Below, in pieces: positions 1 through 8,820 of a stretch of 64,000 bases of DNA. Below the pieces are notes generated by a model. That model ran no database searches, was not told where the DNA came from, and saw nothing but the letters and a program-made list of their open reading frames with translations. The first letter of the stretch is position 1. The number at the start of each line of letters is the position of its first letter. A program made the position numbers and the translations under genes. Source of the stretch: Cyclobacteriaceae bacterium (lineage in GTDB: Bacteria; Bacteroidota; Bacteroidia; Cytophagales; Cyclobacteriaceae); the NCBI GenBank assembly GCA_019638255.1, contig JAHBUD010000002.1, forward strand, positions 228,092 to 292,091. Direction: 5' to 3'.

Positions 1-1236
1 CATGTTATTTAGGGTAGAAGCCATTCGGGTTTTGTCCTTTATACTTTTTCGGACTTCAAAAGCTTTGTTTAAGTAATACAAAGAAGAATCATAAACTTTT
101 GTGTTGCTGTAGATAATGCCCAACAAATTGTAGTTTAACCCCTCCAATACCTTGTACCGGTTTCGTACAGCAATTGGGAACGACTTAAATGCAAAGTCCT
201 TACCCAGATCATTTTGTGATAGCAAAAAATAAACCCATCCTAATTGCCACAGAAGTCTGCTTTGTTCATAACTGTAGCCATTTGTCTCTGCTATTTTTAA
301 ACCCTCGTACGCATTATTAAGGCTCAACTCATAGTTACCCAAATCAGAAAAAGTATAGGCTATCTCAACCTGAGTAACCACATACTCATACATTAATCCA
401 TTTGACCGGTAGTAAAGTTTGATCTCGTTCAGTAGCCTAAGTGCCTCTTCGTATTCCAATTTTCGCAAATGCAGATTTGCCTTTCGGAGTTTGTACTCAT
501 TCGCAATATCAGGACTATGCAATTTTAAAGTGTTAATATAATTGGTCTGCCGAAGAAAACTTTCCGCACTATCATATTGTAACATTTCTATATGGTAATC
601 GGCAAATTGAAGGTAAATATCTGCCAGCAGGTTTGGTCTGTTTAAGCTCTCCCTTAGCGCCAATGATTTTTTCAGCAATTGCAGCTGCTTGTCACGCTGG
701 CCTTGTAAGCCGTAAAACCTTGACCACTCTTTATTTAATACAGAGAACTCAAAAAGAAATTCTGTGCCGTTCAAAACTTCATGGGCACGCGTAAAAAGCA
801 TCGAGGCGGAGTCAACCTCTCCTCGCCTCGCCAAAAAATTTGCATACTTTACCAAACCATAGCCTTCAATGTTTTTCAGATTTGTCTGATGGGCCTGGCT
901 TACTCCCTGTGCATAAAACTTTCCGGCCAATAGCTGATCTCCGAGCGATTGCTCGTAAAGCGCCCTATATATCAAGGATAGCGCCTTGCCCCTCTTGTAA
1001 CCAATCCCTTCGCTGATTTCCAGTGCTTGTAGTGTGTATTCGTTGCTCTTACGTTCGTCAAAAGCGGAGCATTCAAGCGCCATCGAATTGAGCATATCCA
1101 CTTTGGCCTCACCGCTTAACCCACGGGCAATGTTTTCAAGGCTGTCTATGCGCTCAAGTCCTCTCAAAGAACCATTTTGTGCAAACATCAAATTGCATAT
1201 CACTATACAAACAGTAAAAACTACAATTCGAATCAT
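1..1236 (-). CDS. TPR-repeat protein with signal peptide, 3' end beyond the window
   Basis: An open frame of 412 codons runs from an ATG at 1236 to the window edge without a stop, so only the N-terminal part is visible. It starts with a hydrophobic signal-like segment (MIRIVVFTVCIVICNLMFAQ), followed by helical repeats rich in A/L/Y with tetratricopeptide spacing (for example ALSLIYRALYEQSLGDQLLA and LNNAYEGLKIAETNGYSYEQ). In Bacteroidota this architecture is common at the periplasmic N-terminus of hybrid sensor kinases or LuxR-type regulators, but the diagnostic C-terminal domain lies outside the window, so the function is open. It starts 23 bases after the oxidoreductase stop on the same strand and may share its transcript. 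Confidence is high that it is coding, low on role. Confidence 0.85.
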   Translation of the reverse strand, partial: MIRIVVFTVCIVICNLMFAQNGSLRGLERIDSLENIARGLSGEAKVDMLNSMALECSAFDERKSNEYTLQALEISEGIGYKRGKALSLIYRALYEQSLGDQLLAGKFYAQGVSQAHQTNLKNIEGYGLVKYANFLARRGEVDSASMLFTRAHEVLNGTEFLFEFSVLNKEWSRFYGLQGQRDKQLQLLKKSLALRESLNRPNLLADIYLQFADYHIEMLQYDSAESFLRQTNYINTLKLHSPDIANEYKLRKANLHLRKLEYEEALRLLNEIKLYYRSNGLMYEYVVTQVEIAYTFSDLGNYELSLNNAYEGLKIAETNGYSYEQSRLLWQLGWVYFLLSQNDLGKDFAFKSFPIAVRNRYKVLEGLNYNLLGIIYSNTKVYDSSLYYLNKAFEVRKSIKDKTRMASTLNNM

Positions 1237-1259
1237 AAGGTCCTTATAACGTAATGTAC

Positions 1260-2453
1260 CTACTTCATAACCCGTTCAGAAATTTTACCGGTAACTTTAC
1301 TTTTCAGTATTAACTTTTTCGCACCATAGTGTGTTACTTCCTCTTTCACCAGGTAATGTTCAGCATCGTACTCCTGCAAGTGACTGTCCTTGGTAACACC
1401 TGTTTTACCACGCCATACATCTAACTTCACGGGTTCCCATAATTTACTTTTAGCTGATCGGTATGCTGCGTCCAGAATGGCATTTACTATATAGCCATCA
1501 TAAAAAGTTTCCTTTGGTTGTGATCTTTGTTCAAAGGCATTCAGCATGTCGGTAAACATGTGGTTGTATCCCAACTCGTTCAACTCATCACCTACCGGAA
1601 AAAGCCAACCGGTATTGCTTTCTGCTTTCTCTGCTACATAATCAGCACCCTTTCCGGTAGTAAACATTTCAAAGCCTGTACGCAAAAACCCATTCGTCCA
1701 GATGGTGCCTTCTGATCCCATCACTTCATCGCGCAAATCCAAGCCACCCCGAAACGTCCAGCTTACTTCAAATTGTCCGATGGCACCGTTTTCATATTTC
1801 ACTAAGCCGATGGCGTGATCTTCAGCATCAATCGGTTTTACCTGCGTATCCGCCCAGCACATCACTTCAATCGGCTTAATGTCTTTACCGATATACGTGC
1901 GTGCAATCTCCACACAATGACAACCGAGATCCAGAATACATCCACCACCAGCTTGCTCCATATCCCAGAACCATTCGCTGTGCGGGCCTGGGTGCGTCTC
2001 GCGCGATTTCGCCCAAAGAATTCTTCCCAAGGCACCGCTTAAAATACTTTCGTGTGCTTTCAAAAATTTAGGCGTATACACAAGGTCTTCAAGGTATCCA
2101 TTAAAAATTCCGGCTTTCTCTACCGCTTCCAGCATGCGCTTTCCTTCTTCCGCATTTCGTCCGAGCGGCTTGGTAGCCATAACAGCCTTCTTATGCTTGC
2201 AGCACAACATCACGGCTTCTTCGTGCAGGTTGTTGGGTAACGAAACACAAACCACTTCAACATCCGGCCTGCTAATGGCTTCCTCCATATTGGTAGTTCC
2301 GAACGGCACATCGTAATCGGCCATAAATTTCTTCACACTTTCATCCTTACGGGAATAAACCGAAACAATCTTATCCTTACTTCTGTATCCGTGAAGTGAA
2401 TCGGTATAAAAACGGCCGATAAAGCCAGTGCCTAACATTGCAATGCGAGTCAT
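1260..2453 (-). CDS. Gfo/Idh/MocA-family NAD(P)-dependent oxidoreductase
   Basis: A 397-residue protein with the N-terminal Rossmann fingerprint GTGFIGRF (residues 8-15) and the family's C-terminal alpha/beta domain. Near the middle it has the GGGCILDLGCHCVEIA stretch, which carries the conserved D/H pair that normally lines the sugar site. The EKP motif that usually supplies a catalytic lysine reads TKP here (ATKPLGRN); the lysine is kept. Family members oxidise or reduce sugars, inositols and related alcohols with a tightly bound NAD(P); the substrate cannot be read from sequence. There is no signal peptide, so it is probably cytoplasmic, unlike many Bacteroidota paralogues that carry a Tat signal. 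It is divergent from the M28 peptidase gene. Confidence 0.9.
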   Translation of the reverse strand: MTRIAMLGTGFIGRFYTDSLHGYRSKDKIVSVYSRKDESVKKFMADYDVPFGTTNMEEAISRPDVEVVCVSLPNNLHEEAVMLCCKHKKAVMATKPLGRNAEEGKRMLEAVEKAGIFNGYLEDLVYTPKFLKAHESILSGALGRILWAKSRETHPGPHSEWFWDMEQAGGGCILDLGCHCVEIARTYIGKDIKPIEVMCWADTQVKPIDAEDHAIGLVKYENGAIGQFEVSWTFRGGLDLRDEVMGSEGTIWTNGFLRTGFEMFTTGKGADYVAEKAESNTGWLFPVGDELNELGYNHMFTDMLNAFEQRSQPKETFYDGYIVNAILDAAYRSAKSKLWEPVKLDVWRGKTGVTKDSHLQEYDAEHYLVKEEVTHYGAKKLILKSKVTGKISERVMK

Positions 2454-2575
2454 AATTATAGTAGTGTTTAATGTTTGAAGTTATGGTTATTGGGCATTCC
2501 GTACAAACCTTTATAAAAATGTTGGGGCACAAAATCCAATAAATGATTAACATTGGCACGCTAAAAAACCTTGTT

Positions 2576-4234
2576 ATGAAAAAACTGCTTTTCCTACTCG
2601 CCATTCTTGCATTGATAGTATCATGTGCCGAAAAAGAAGCCACCTTTACCCGCGAAGAAGGACTGAACTCCTTTTCTGTTGAAGGGATCGAAAACCACTT
2701 AAAAATTTTATCCTCCGATGAATTTATGGGCCGGAAGCCTTTCACAGAAGGGGAACGAAAAACATTGGCCTACCTGGAAGACCAGTATAAAGCCCTTGGC
2801 CTGGAACCGGGCAACGGAGAAAGCTACCTACAGGAAGTACCGATGGTAGAAATCACCACTACGGCATCACCGGTAATGGAAGTAAAATCGAAGAAAGGAG
2901 CGTTCACCCTTGAAGGATTGAAAGATTACGTGATCTGGACCGAACGTACACAAGAAACAATTGAGCTAAAAGATAGTGATTTGATTTTTGCCGGCTTCGG
3001 GATTGTAGCGCCTGAGTACAACTGGAATGATTATGAAGGCCTGGATGTGAAAGATAAAATCGTGTTGGTAATGGTGAATGATCCTGGATTTGGATCGGAA
3101 GGCACTTCCTTGTTCAAAGGAAATACCATGACTTACTACGGCCGTTGGACATACAAGTTTGAAGAAGCAGCACGGCAGGGCGCAAAAGGTCTGCTGATCA
3201 TCCACGATGATGTACCGGCTGGCTACGGATTTTGGGTGGTGCAGAATAGCTGGAACACTTCAAAGTTATACTTAGATACACGCGACAAAAATCCCTACTT
3301 CTGCGCAACCGTTGGTTGGGTTTCAAATCCAACAGCTAAAAAATTGTTTGAAACGGCTGGCATCGATTGGGCTTCAACGATTTCGGCTGCCCGTCAACCG
3401 GGTTTTAAAGGCATGGCCATGAACCTGAAACTCTCCACTACCCTTTCGGTGCAGGCGAAATACGATAAGAGCTACAATGTTGTTGGAAAGATAACGGGTG
3501 AAAAGCAACCTGACGAATACATTATCTACTCAACCCACTGGGATCACCTTGGTATCGGCAAAGCCGATGAAAAAGGAGACACCATATACAATGGAGCGCT
3601 CGACAATGCCAGCGGAACAGCCGGTATGCTTGAAATTGCGAAGGCTTTCAAATCGATGAAGTCAAAACCTAACCGTACCGTTATCTTTCTAGCGGTAACG
3701 GCCGAAGAGCAAGGTTTGTGGGGCTCGGAGTATTATGCGCAGAATCCCATCTATCCGAGAGAAAAAACAGTAGCTAACATTAATATGGATGGCGTAAACC
3801 CGTATGGAAAAATGAAAGACATTGTTGTGGTTGGCGTTGGGCAATCCAACCTGGAAGATTACCTGGACGAAGAAGCTAAAGCTGTTGGGCGTTACACGTC
3901 ACCTGAACCTAACCCGGTGGCTGGATATTATTTCCGTTCCGATCATTTCTGTTTTGCCAAAGTGGGCATCCCTGCATTGTATACCGGAACGGGTATTGAT
4001 CATTTTGAAAAAGGTACTGAATTCGGCAAGCAACTCCAGGATGAATACGTAGCGAAGTATTATCACAAACCATCAGATGAATATGATACTTCACGCTGGA
4101 ATCTTGATGGCGCAGTAGATGACCTTAAACTGTTGTTCAATGTTGGCAAGAAAATTTCATTTGAAACTACTTGGCCGCAGTGGAAGGAAGGTTCGGAGTT
4201 TAAGGGAATACGGGATAGTTATATGAATCCATAA
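2576..4234 (+). CDS. M28-family zinc metallopeptidase lipoprotein with PA domain
   Basis: I start the gene at the ATG at 2576 because this gives a clean lipoprotein signal (MKKLLFLLAILALIVSC, lipobox then Cys17); an in-frame ATG at 2543 would add 11 residues before it. A protease-associated insert lies in the first half (around AGFGIVAPEYNWNDYEGL). The M28 zinc-binding elements follow in order: STHWDHLG (His, Asp), NGALDNASG (bridging Asp), TAEEQGLWGS (catalytic and metal Glu pair), NMDG, and SDHF (last His). The family are co-catalytic aminopeptidases or carboxypeptidases; this one is probably anchored in the outer membrane or periplasm and scavenges peptides. It is convergent with the permease gene, with a shared hairpin terminator between them. 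Confidence 0.93.
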   Translation: MKKLLFLLAILALIVSCAEKEATFTREEGLNSFSVEGIENHLKILSSDEFMGRKPFTEGERKTLAYLEDQYKALGLEPGNGESYLQEVPMVEITTTASPVMEVKSKKGAFTLEGLKDYVIWTERTQETIELKDSDLIFAGFGIVAPEYNWNDYEGLDVKDKIVLVMVNDPGFGSEGTSLFKGNTMTYYGRWTYKFEEAARQGAKGLLIIHDDVPAGYGFWVVQNSWNTSKLYLDTRDKNPYFCATVGWVSNPTAKKLFETAGIDWASTISAARQPGFKGMAMNLKLSTTLSVQAKYDKSYNVVGKITGEKQPDEYIIYSTHWDHLGIGKADEKGDTIYNGALDNASGTAGMLEIAKAFKSMKSKPNRTVIFLAVTAEEQGLWGSEYYAQNPIYPREKTVANINMDGVNPYGKMKDIVVVGVGQSNLEDYLDEEAKAVGRYTSPEPNPVAGYYFRSDHFCFAKVGIPALYTGTGIDHFEKGTEFGKQLQDEYVAKYYHKPSDEYDTSRWNLDGAVDDLKLLFNVGKKISFETTWPQWKEGSEFKGIRDSYMNP

Positions 4235-4257
4235 ACCTGGCGCATTAGTTAAAAGTC

Positions 4258-4292
4258 AAAAAGAGGTTTGTCGTTGACAGACCTCTTTTTTT
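4258..4292. terminator. Bidirectional Rho-independent terminator
   Basis: A 13-bp stem (AAAGAGGTTTGTC pairing with GACAGACCTCTTT, one G-T pair) with loop GTT is followed by a run of seven T on the plus strand and preceded by A-rich sequence that serves the minus strand. It sits between the convergent M28 peptidase and permease genes and can end both transcripts. Confidence 0.9.
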
Positions 4293-4341
4293 CACACTTC
4301 AACAAATCTTCAGATTAGTTTTTGCCCACTATTACCTCCCG

Positions 4342-6957
4342 TTATTCGCTTCTCAAACTATCCACGGGATTAGTTAATGAAGCTTTCAACGACTGGTAGC
4401 CGATGGAAATACCTGCCATTAGAAATGCAGATAATCCCGCCAAAGCAAAAATCCACCAGGACATATCAATACGGTAGGCAAAATCTTGTAGCCACATATT
4501 CATAGTGTACCAGCCAATTGGAGCAGCAAGTATAAAAGCTACCAATACACGCCACGCAAAACTTTTTGAGAGAATAAAAACCACTTGCTGCATCGATGCA
4601 CCCAACACTTTGCGGATGCCGATTTCTTTTGTTCGTTGGCCGGCCGTAAAAGCTGCCAGACCAAACAAACCCAAAGAAGCAATCACAATGGAAGTAATGG
4701 TAAAGAATCCAAAAACCTCCCCTAGTTTCAATTCGCTGTTGTAGAGTTTGTTGTATTCATCACTCAGAAATTGATATTCAAAAGGATACGTTGAGTTTTT
4801 CTTAAACACGGTTTCGATATGGCTAAGCGTTTGAGGAATATTATCGGATTCAATTTTAAGTGCCAAAAACCGGCCCCGATATTCTGAAAAACGAATCATT
4901 AACGGCTGAATTGGTAAGTGCATGGAAAGCATGTGAAAATCTTTCACCACACCAATGATGGTGCTCTGCCCCTGGTACTCGAACTGTTTGCCAATAGCCT
5001 CTTCGGCCGTCCAGCCCAATGCACGGGCGGCTGTTTCATTAATGATGAAATTATCCACTTCATCAGATTTGATATCGCGCGAAAAATTCCGACCGGCCAC
5101 AAGTTCAATTCCAAATACTTCTGTAAAATCCAACCCAACTGACCATTGGTAAATAGCCATATCTTCTTTGTTATCGGCATTCTTTTTAATCATGGTGCTT
5201 GATGAAATTTCTGCCGGCAAGCTGGAGGTAATAGTAGTTGCTATTACACCCGGATGCTCCTGCCACTGTGTTTCCAGGGTTTGATACTTTTCACGAAGAG
5301 ACCTGTCCTTCAACCAAAGGGTAACAACATTTTCTTTATCGTAGCCTAGCTCTTTGCTCTTCATAAAATCCAGTTGGCGATAGATTACAACACTGCTGAT
5401 GATTAGTACAATGGATGCCACAAACTGAAACACAATCAGGAACTGCTGCAGGCTGAAGCCGGAAACTTTTATGTCTGTTTTTGTTTTGAGTACATCAACC
5501 GGCTTTAAGGATGACATGGCCAGTGCAGGATAGCTACCCGACAGTAAACCAACCACTAACACCAATGCCAACAGTGCGGGCAAAACCATCGGGTTGGCAA
5601 GCAGGTTAAACTCAATAGGCCGCTCCACAATTCTCCCGAAGTAAGGCAACACACTATACGTAAGTCCAGTGGCCAGAAGTAAAGAAAACAATGCAATCAA
5701 TACCGACTCGCCCAAAAATTGTGTAATAAGTTGTCTGCGCATTGCACCCACTACTTTGCGTAAACCAACTTCCCGCGCACGCTTGATTGAACGCGCCACT
5801 GCCAGATTCATATAGTTTACACAGGCCAACAACAATACAATCAACGCCACGGCTACATAGGCATAGATAACCTTGAGGTTTCCTTTTTGCCCGATGTCAA
5901 AATTGACACCTGTTTGGAAATACGAATCGGTTAATGACTGTGCGAAGTATTGATCTTTAAACGGATATTCAGAATAGTCGTCCGGGAGTTGATACTTTTT
6001 CAAAAGCGCTGCAAAATTTTTCTCCAAAGCCGAAATCGTTCCCCCTTCTTTCAATTCAAAAAAGGTGTAGTAGGAATTGTTACTCCATCCGGTACGTTTC
6101 ATCTCCTCTGCATAACCGTTGCTATATAATAATTGAATAACAAATGAATACTTGAATGATGCACTGGCCGGTTGATCGGGGATAATACCAGTAACTGTAA
6201 AATCTCCTTCACCATCCTGGTAGCGAAATGCCTTACCGATGGGATCCTGATTTCCGAAAATAGTTTGAGCTAATGATTGTGTTAACACGATACTGCGGCC
6301 ATCGGTTAATACCGTTTGTGGATTACCTTCATTAAATGGAATGCGGAACACATTGAAGAACTCTGCATCCGCAGCAATTCCTTCTTGCCAAAAACTTCTA
6401 CCATCAATTGTTAAAAGACCTGATGTTCTTTGAACAGTGGTGGCATGTGTAACTTCCGGACACTCTTCCATCATGACGCGTGCCAGTTGAGCCGGAGTTA
6501 CGGCAAAGAAATCTGTACCCATAAACACATTGCCCGCTTGCTTTTGATAAACCCGGTAGATGCGTTCGGTATTGGGATAAAACCTGTCGTACGAAAATTC
6601 ATGTTGCACATAAAGCAGAATAATCATAAAGCAGGTTAGCCCGAGTGTAAGTCCGGCAATGTTAATTCCCGAATAGAGTTTCTGTTTTAGCAAATTGCGC
6701 GAAGCAATCTTGAAGTAATTCTGAAACATGTCGTATTGATTAAGATGTGTATTGCTTCGTTTTCTAAAGGCAAACGGACGCATATAATTAAAAACCTGAA
6801 ATGCGTAAGAAAGCTTTGCCCTGGAGGAAGATTTTGTTCTTAGATCGGAGTAAAATTTCTCTTCCAGATCGCCCTGAACTTCTTCGGCTAAATCTTCTCG
6901 TAGAAATGCCCTCAACAATTTGTTTGCCCACACAGGTGGTTTATTCAACTCATCCAT
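4342..6957 (-). CDS. FtsX/MacB-type ABC transporter permease with permease-prefix domain
   Basis: An 871-residue inner-membrane protein. Residues 1-70 form the soluble prefix found in Bacteroidota permeases coupled to PadR regulators (LREDLAEEVQGDLEEKFY). Two MacB-like modules follow. The first has a TM segment (SGINIAGLTLGLTCFMIILL), a large periplasmic domain and an FtsX core of three TM segments (around VIYAYVAVALIVLLLACVNY). The second repeats this, ending with SIVIASLGLFGLAAFTAGQR and two more TM segments. REVGLRKVVGA and TKEIGIRKVLGA are the cytoplasmic coupling loops that contact the ATPase. No ATPase gene lies nearby, so the partner is encoded elsewhere. MacB-like systems move no substrate through the membrane but drive periplasmic work such as peptide or lipoprotein export. 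The PadR gene ends 16 bases upstream. Confidence 0.93.
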   Translation of the reverse strand: MDELNKPPVWANKLLRAFLREDLAEEVQGDLEEKFYSDLRTKSSSRAKLSYAFQVFNYMRPFAFRKRSNTHLNQYDMFQNYFKIASRNLLKQKLYSGINIAGLTLGLTCFMIILLYVQHEFSYDRFYPNTERIYRVYQKQAGNVFMGTDFFAVTPAQLARVMMEECPEVTHATTVQRTSGLLTIDGRSFWQEGIAADAEFFNVFRIPFNEGNPQTVLTDGRSIVLTQSLAQTIFGNQDPIGKAFRYQDGEGDFTVTGIIPDQPASASFKYSFVIQLLYSNGYAEEMKRTGWSNNSYYTFFELKEGGTISALEKNFAALLKKYQLPDDYSEYPFKDQYFAQSLTDSYFQTGVNFDIGQKGNLKVIYAYVAVALIVLLLACVNYMNLAVARSIKRAREVGLRKVVGAMRRQLITQFLGESVLIALFSLLLATGLTYSVLPYFGRIVERPIEFNLLANPMVLPALLALVLVVGLLSGSYPALAMSSLKPVDVLKTKTDIKVSGFSLQQFLIVFQFVASIVLIISSVVIYRQLDFMKSKELGYDKENVVTLWLKDRSLREKYQTLETQWQEHPGVIATTITSSLPAEISSSTMIKKNADNKEDMAIYQWSVGLDFTEVFGIELVAGRNFSRDIKSDEVDNFIINETAARALGWTAEEAIGKQFEYQGQSTIIGVVKDFHMLSMHLPIQPLMIRFSEYRGRFLALKIESDNIPQTLSHIETVFKKNSTYPFEYQFLSDEYNKLYNSELKLGEVFGFFTITSIVIASLGLFGLAAFTAGQRTKEIGIRKVLGASMQQVVFILSKSFAWRVLVAFILAAPIGWYTMNMWLQDFAYRIDMSWWIFALAGLSAFLMAGISIGYQSLKASLTNPVDSLRSE

Positions 6958-6973
6958 AACCTATGTTTATATA

Positions 6974-7309
6974 TCAAACAAAGTTTACTTTAAACGCGGG
7001 ATACTGCTGCCACAGGCTAACTTTAAAGTCGCGAGAGTCTTTGAGCACGCGTTTGCCAATAGCGGTGATCGTAAAAATGCGCTTGCGCCTTCCGCCTCGC
7101 GCTGCTGTTGCTTTGCCCATTTCAGACTTCAAAAAGCCTTTGCCTTCCAGTCGATCTAGTGTGGAATGGACCGCTCCGATCGAAACTGCCCGGCCTGTTT
7201 GCTTTTCAAATTCCTCAGCAATCCGAAAGGCATAAGCATCATCTTCGCCCAGAATGCCCACCAGGAGCAGGAGTACTTCCTCAAATTCACCTAATCGGGT
7301 TTCTATCAT
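6974..7309 (-). CDS. PadR-family transcriptional regulator
   Basis: A 111-residue protein with the PadR winged helix over nearly its whole length. The opening LGEFEEVLLLLVGILGEDDA forms helix 1 and the start of helix 2, GAVHSTLDRLEGKGFLKSEM the recognition helix region, and GGRRKRIFTITAIGKRVL the wing and last helix. It lacks the long C-terminal dimerisation domain of classical PadR, as do other small family members. It is followed after 16 bases by the FtsX-like permease, a recurring Bacteroidota pair in which the small regulator is thought to control the permease. A truncated relative lies 94 bases upstream. Confidence 0.92.
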   Translation of the reverse strand: MIETRLGEFEEVLLLLVGILGEDDAYAFRIAEEFEKQTGRAVSIGAVHSTLDRLEGKGFLKSEMGKATAARGGRRKRIFTITAIGKRVLKDSRDFKVSLWQQYPAFKVNFV

Positions 7310-7402
7310 ATCAGTTTCGGTTCTATTAGTTACTAGATTGTAGAGTAAATATACGAGCAGAACCAGTATTTGTTCTACATTTTAGTAATAAATATGGAAG
7401 AA

Positions 7403-7498
7403 TTATCCATCTATTCTGAGTGGCAAGGCTTCGCCATGCAAGATGCCCACCTTGAGCATTACAATTTCTTCAAATTCACCTAACTGGTACTTCTTCAT
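7403..7498 (-). pseudogene. Relic of a second PadR regulator (N-terminus only)
   Basis: Reading from an ATG at 7498, 31 codons precede a TAA. The peptide contains LGEFEEIVMLKVGILHGEAL, which lines up with LGEFEEVLLLLVGILGEDDA at the start of the intact PadR gene just downstream and with the general PadR signature. The frame then stops inside helix 2, so the fragment cannot form the DNA-binding fold. It looks like a decayed duplicate of the regulator. Confidence 0.6.
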
Positions 7499-7592
7499 TG
7501 AACGGGTAAGATTTCTTTTCCATTTGCTCGTCAGCCTGTGATGGCAAAAAAGTATCACAATGGTGAATTCACATCTTAACTAAAGGATGATG

Positions 7593-8084
7593 TTACATAT
7601 CATCTTTAATGTTGTATACCACCATCCGCTCATCACCTTTTAACTTCAGGTGGCTACACACGCGGGACGGAAAAGGCCACAGCACTATCGGCACAACCAA
7701 ACTGGTAAAAAAAATTATCATCAACCATCTGCTCTCCACCAGCATGTAACCTAAAGCAAGCAACAGTAAGCCAACCGAAAACAATATTGAACGTACGATA
7801 GTTAGGTTGGCATATGCACTTAGTCGTTCGCCCAGGCTTATCACTGTCCGAAGATTTCGGAGCCGGTTAAAAAAGATGGCAAGCGCTAGCACCCAGAGGT
7901 TGATTACCACACCACAAACAACATAAACAACAATTTGATGATCGGGTAACTGGGCAATCCATATCATCGGTTCAGTTGAACGGGCATATGGCGAAATGAT
8001 CACTACCGCAAGGGGAATAAGGATCAACAGAAACAACGTTCCATAGAGTTTATAGAAGTACTGCTGAAGGGAGTGGAAATTCAT
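7593..8084 (-). CDS. Small integral membrane protein of unknown function
   Basis: A 163-residue protein with four predicted membrane segments: GTLFLLILIPLAVVIISPYA, VVYVVCGVVINLWVLALAIF, SILFSVGLLLLALGYMLV and LMIIFFTSLVVPIVLWPFP. A basic loop (FNRLRNLRTVISLGERLSAY) lies between segments two and three and a charged tail (LKLKGDERMVVYNIKDDM) at the C-terminus. I do not recognise a family. It is divergent from the TetR regulator 86 bases away; a shared control region is plausible. No enzyme motif is visible. Confidence 0.75.
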   Translation of the reverse strand: MNFHSLQQYFYKLYGTLFLLILIPLAVVIISPYARSTEPMIWIAQLPDHQIVVYVVCGVVINLWVLALAIFFNRLRNLRTVISLGERLSAYANLTIVRSILFSVGLLLLALGYMLVESRWLMIIFFTSLVVPIVLWPFPSRVCSHLKLKGDERMVVYNIKDDM

Positions 8085-8148
8085 ACAGGCCTGTTGTTCG
8101 TTGCATCAAATTATGGAAATGAAGTTTCAACGTGTAACTATTTTGTCC

Positions 8149-8156
8149 TATTTTTG
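8149..8156 (+). promoter_or_regulatory. Possible -7 element for the TetR gene
   Basis: TATTTTTG fits the Bacteroidota -7 consensus TAnnTTTG, 14 bases before the TetR start codon. The upstream element is weak: TTC rather than TTG at the usual 19-base distance. Confidence 0.35.
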
Positions 8157-8170
8157 AAGAACAGAAGGTC

Positions 8171-8764
8171 ATGGCTGAAACGATTTCAAATTTATCAAGA
8201 AAAGAACAGGTTATCCGGATGGCGGCAGAGCTTTTCAAGGAGAAAGGTTACTCCGCGGCATCCATGCGCGACCTCGCCCAAAAGTTGGGAATTGAAGCAG
8301 CGAGTCTATATTCCCACATTAAGTCGAAAGAAGAAATTCTGCGTACACTTTGCTTTGATATGGCTGCTGACTTCCGCGCTTCATTGCTGGAAGTAGAGAA
8401 AAAAAACGTGTCGGCCCGCGAAAAACTAAGACTTGGAATTATCGGCCACGTAAAGGTAATGGCCCGTGATCTTACTGCATCGGCTGTGTTTATGAATGAA
8501 CACCGGCACTTAAGTCAGCCCTACCTGCGCGATTTTCTGTTGCTGCGCATCAATTACATCAACCGGTTCAAAACCATCATTGAAGAGGGGGTTTCCAGTG
8601 GAGACTTTAAGAAAGATATCGATACGAAACTGGCCGTAATGACCTTGTTCTCCTCCTTAAATTGGATGCCAGCATGGTTCAGTCCAGATAGTACCATTGA
8701 ACCTGAAAAGTTAGGTGAGCAACTTTCCGATATGCTCATTAACGGATTGAAACAAAAAGTATAG
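8171..8764 (+). CDS. TetR/AcrR-family regulator, probable regulator of the paa genes
   Basis: A 197-residue protein with a TetR helix-turn-helix in residues 10-56 (VIRMAAELFKEKGYSAASMR, then LGIEAASLYSHIKSKEEIL) and an all-helical ligand domain. The C-terminal half (LREKLRLGIIGHVKVMARD-like helices) resembles the domain of regulators that sense acyl-CoA or aromatic-CoA compounds, although the ligand cannot be read from sequence. It lies 56 bases upstream of paaA on the same strand, and a short palindrome overlaps the paaA promoter between them. By analogy with TetR-type PaaR proteins, it likely represses the phenylacetyl-CoA epoxidase genes until the CoA thioester accumulates; this is inference from position. 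Confidence 0.9.
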   Translation: MAETISNLSRKEQVIRMAAELFKEKGYSAASMRDLAQKLGIEAASLYSHIKSKEEILRTLCFDMAADFRASLLEVEKKNVSAREKLRLGIIGHVKVMARDLTASAVFMNEHRHLSQPYLRDFLLLRINYINRFKTIIEEGVSSGDFKKDIDTKLAVMTLFSSLNWMPAWFSPDSTIEPEKLGEQLSDMLINGLKQKV

Positions 8765-8769
8765 CAACC

Positions 8770-8799
8770 TTGTTCTTCCACTAACAGTTGTTAGTTTTG
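8770..8799 (+). promoter_or_regulatory. paaA promoter with overlapping TetR-type operator
   Basis: TTG (8770-8772), 19 bases, then TAGTTTTG (8792-8799) match the Bacteroidota promoter consensus exactly. The palindrome CTAACAGTTGTTAG (8781-8794; arms CTAACA/TGTTAG, 2-base spacer) lies in the spacer and covers the first bases of the -7 element, where a bound repressor would block transcription. The TetR gene just upstream is the natural candidate. A start near 8806 would leave a leader of about 15 bases. Confidence 0.65.
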
Positions 8800-8820
8800 T
8801 CGTACTAAAATTTGCCTGCT

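Noticed and set aside
2377..2745. Minus-strand frame of 122 codons across the oxidoreductase/peptidase junction
   Set aside because: It overlaps the starts of two well-supported genes on both sides and has no family features.
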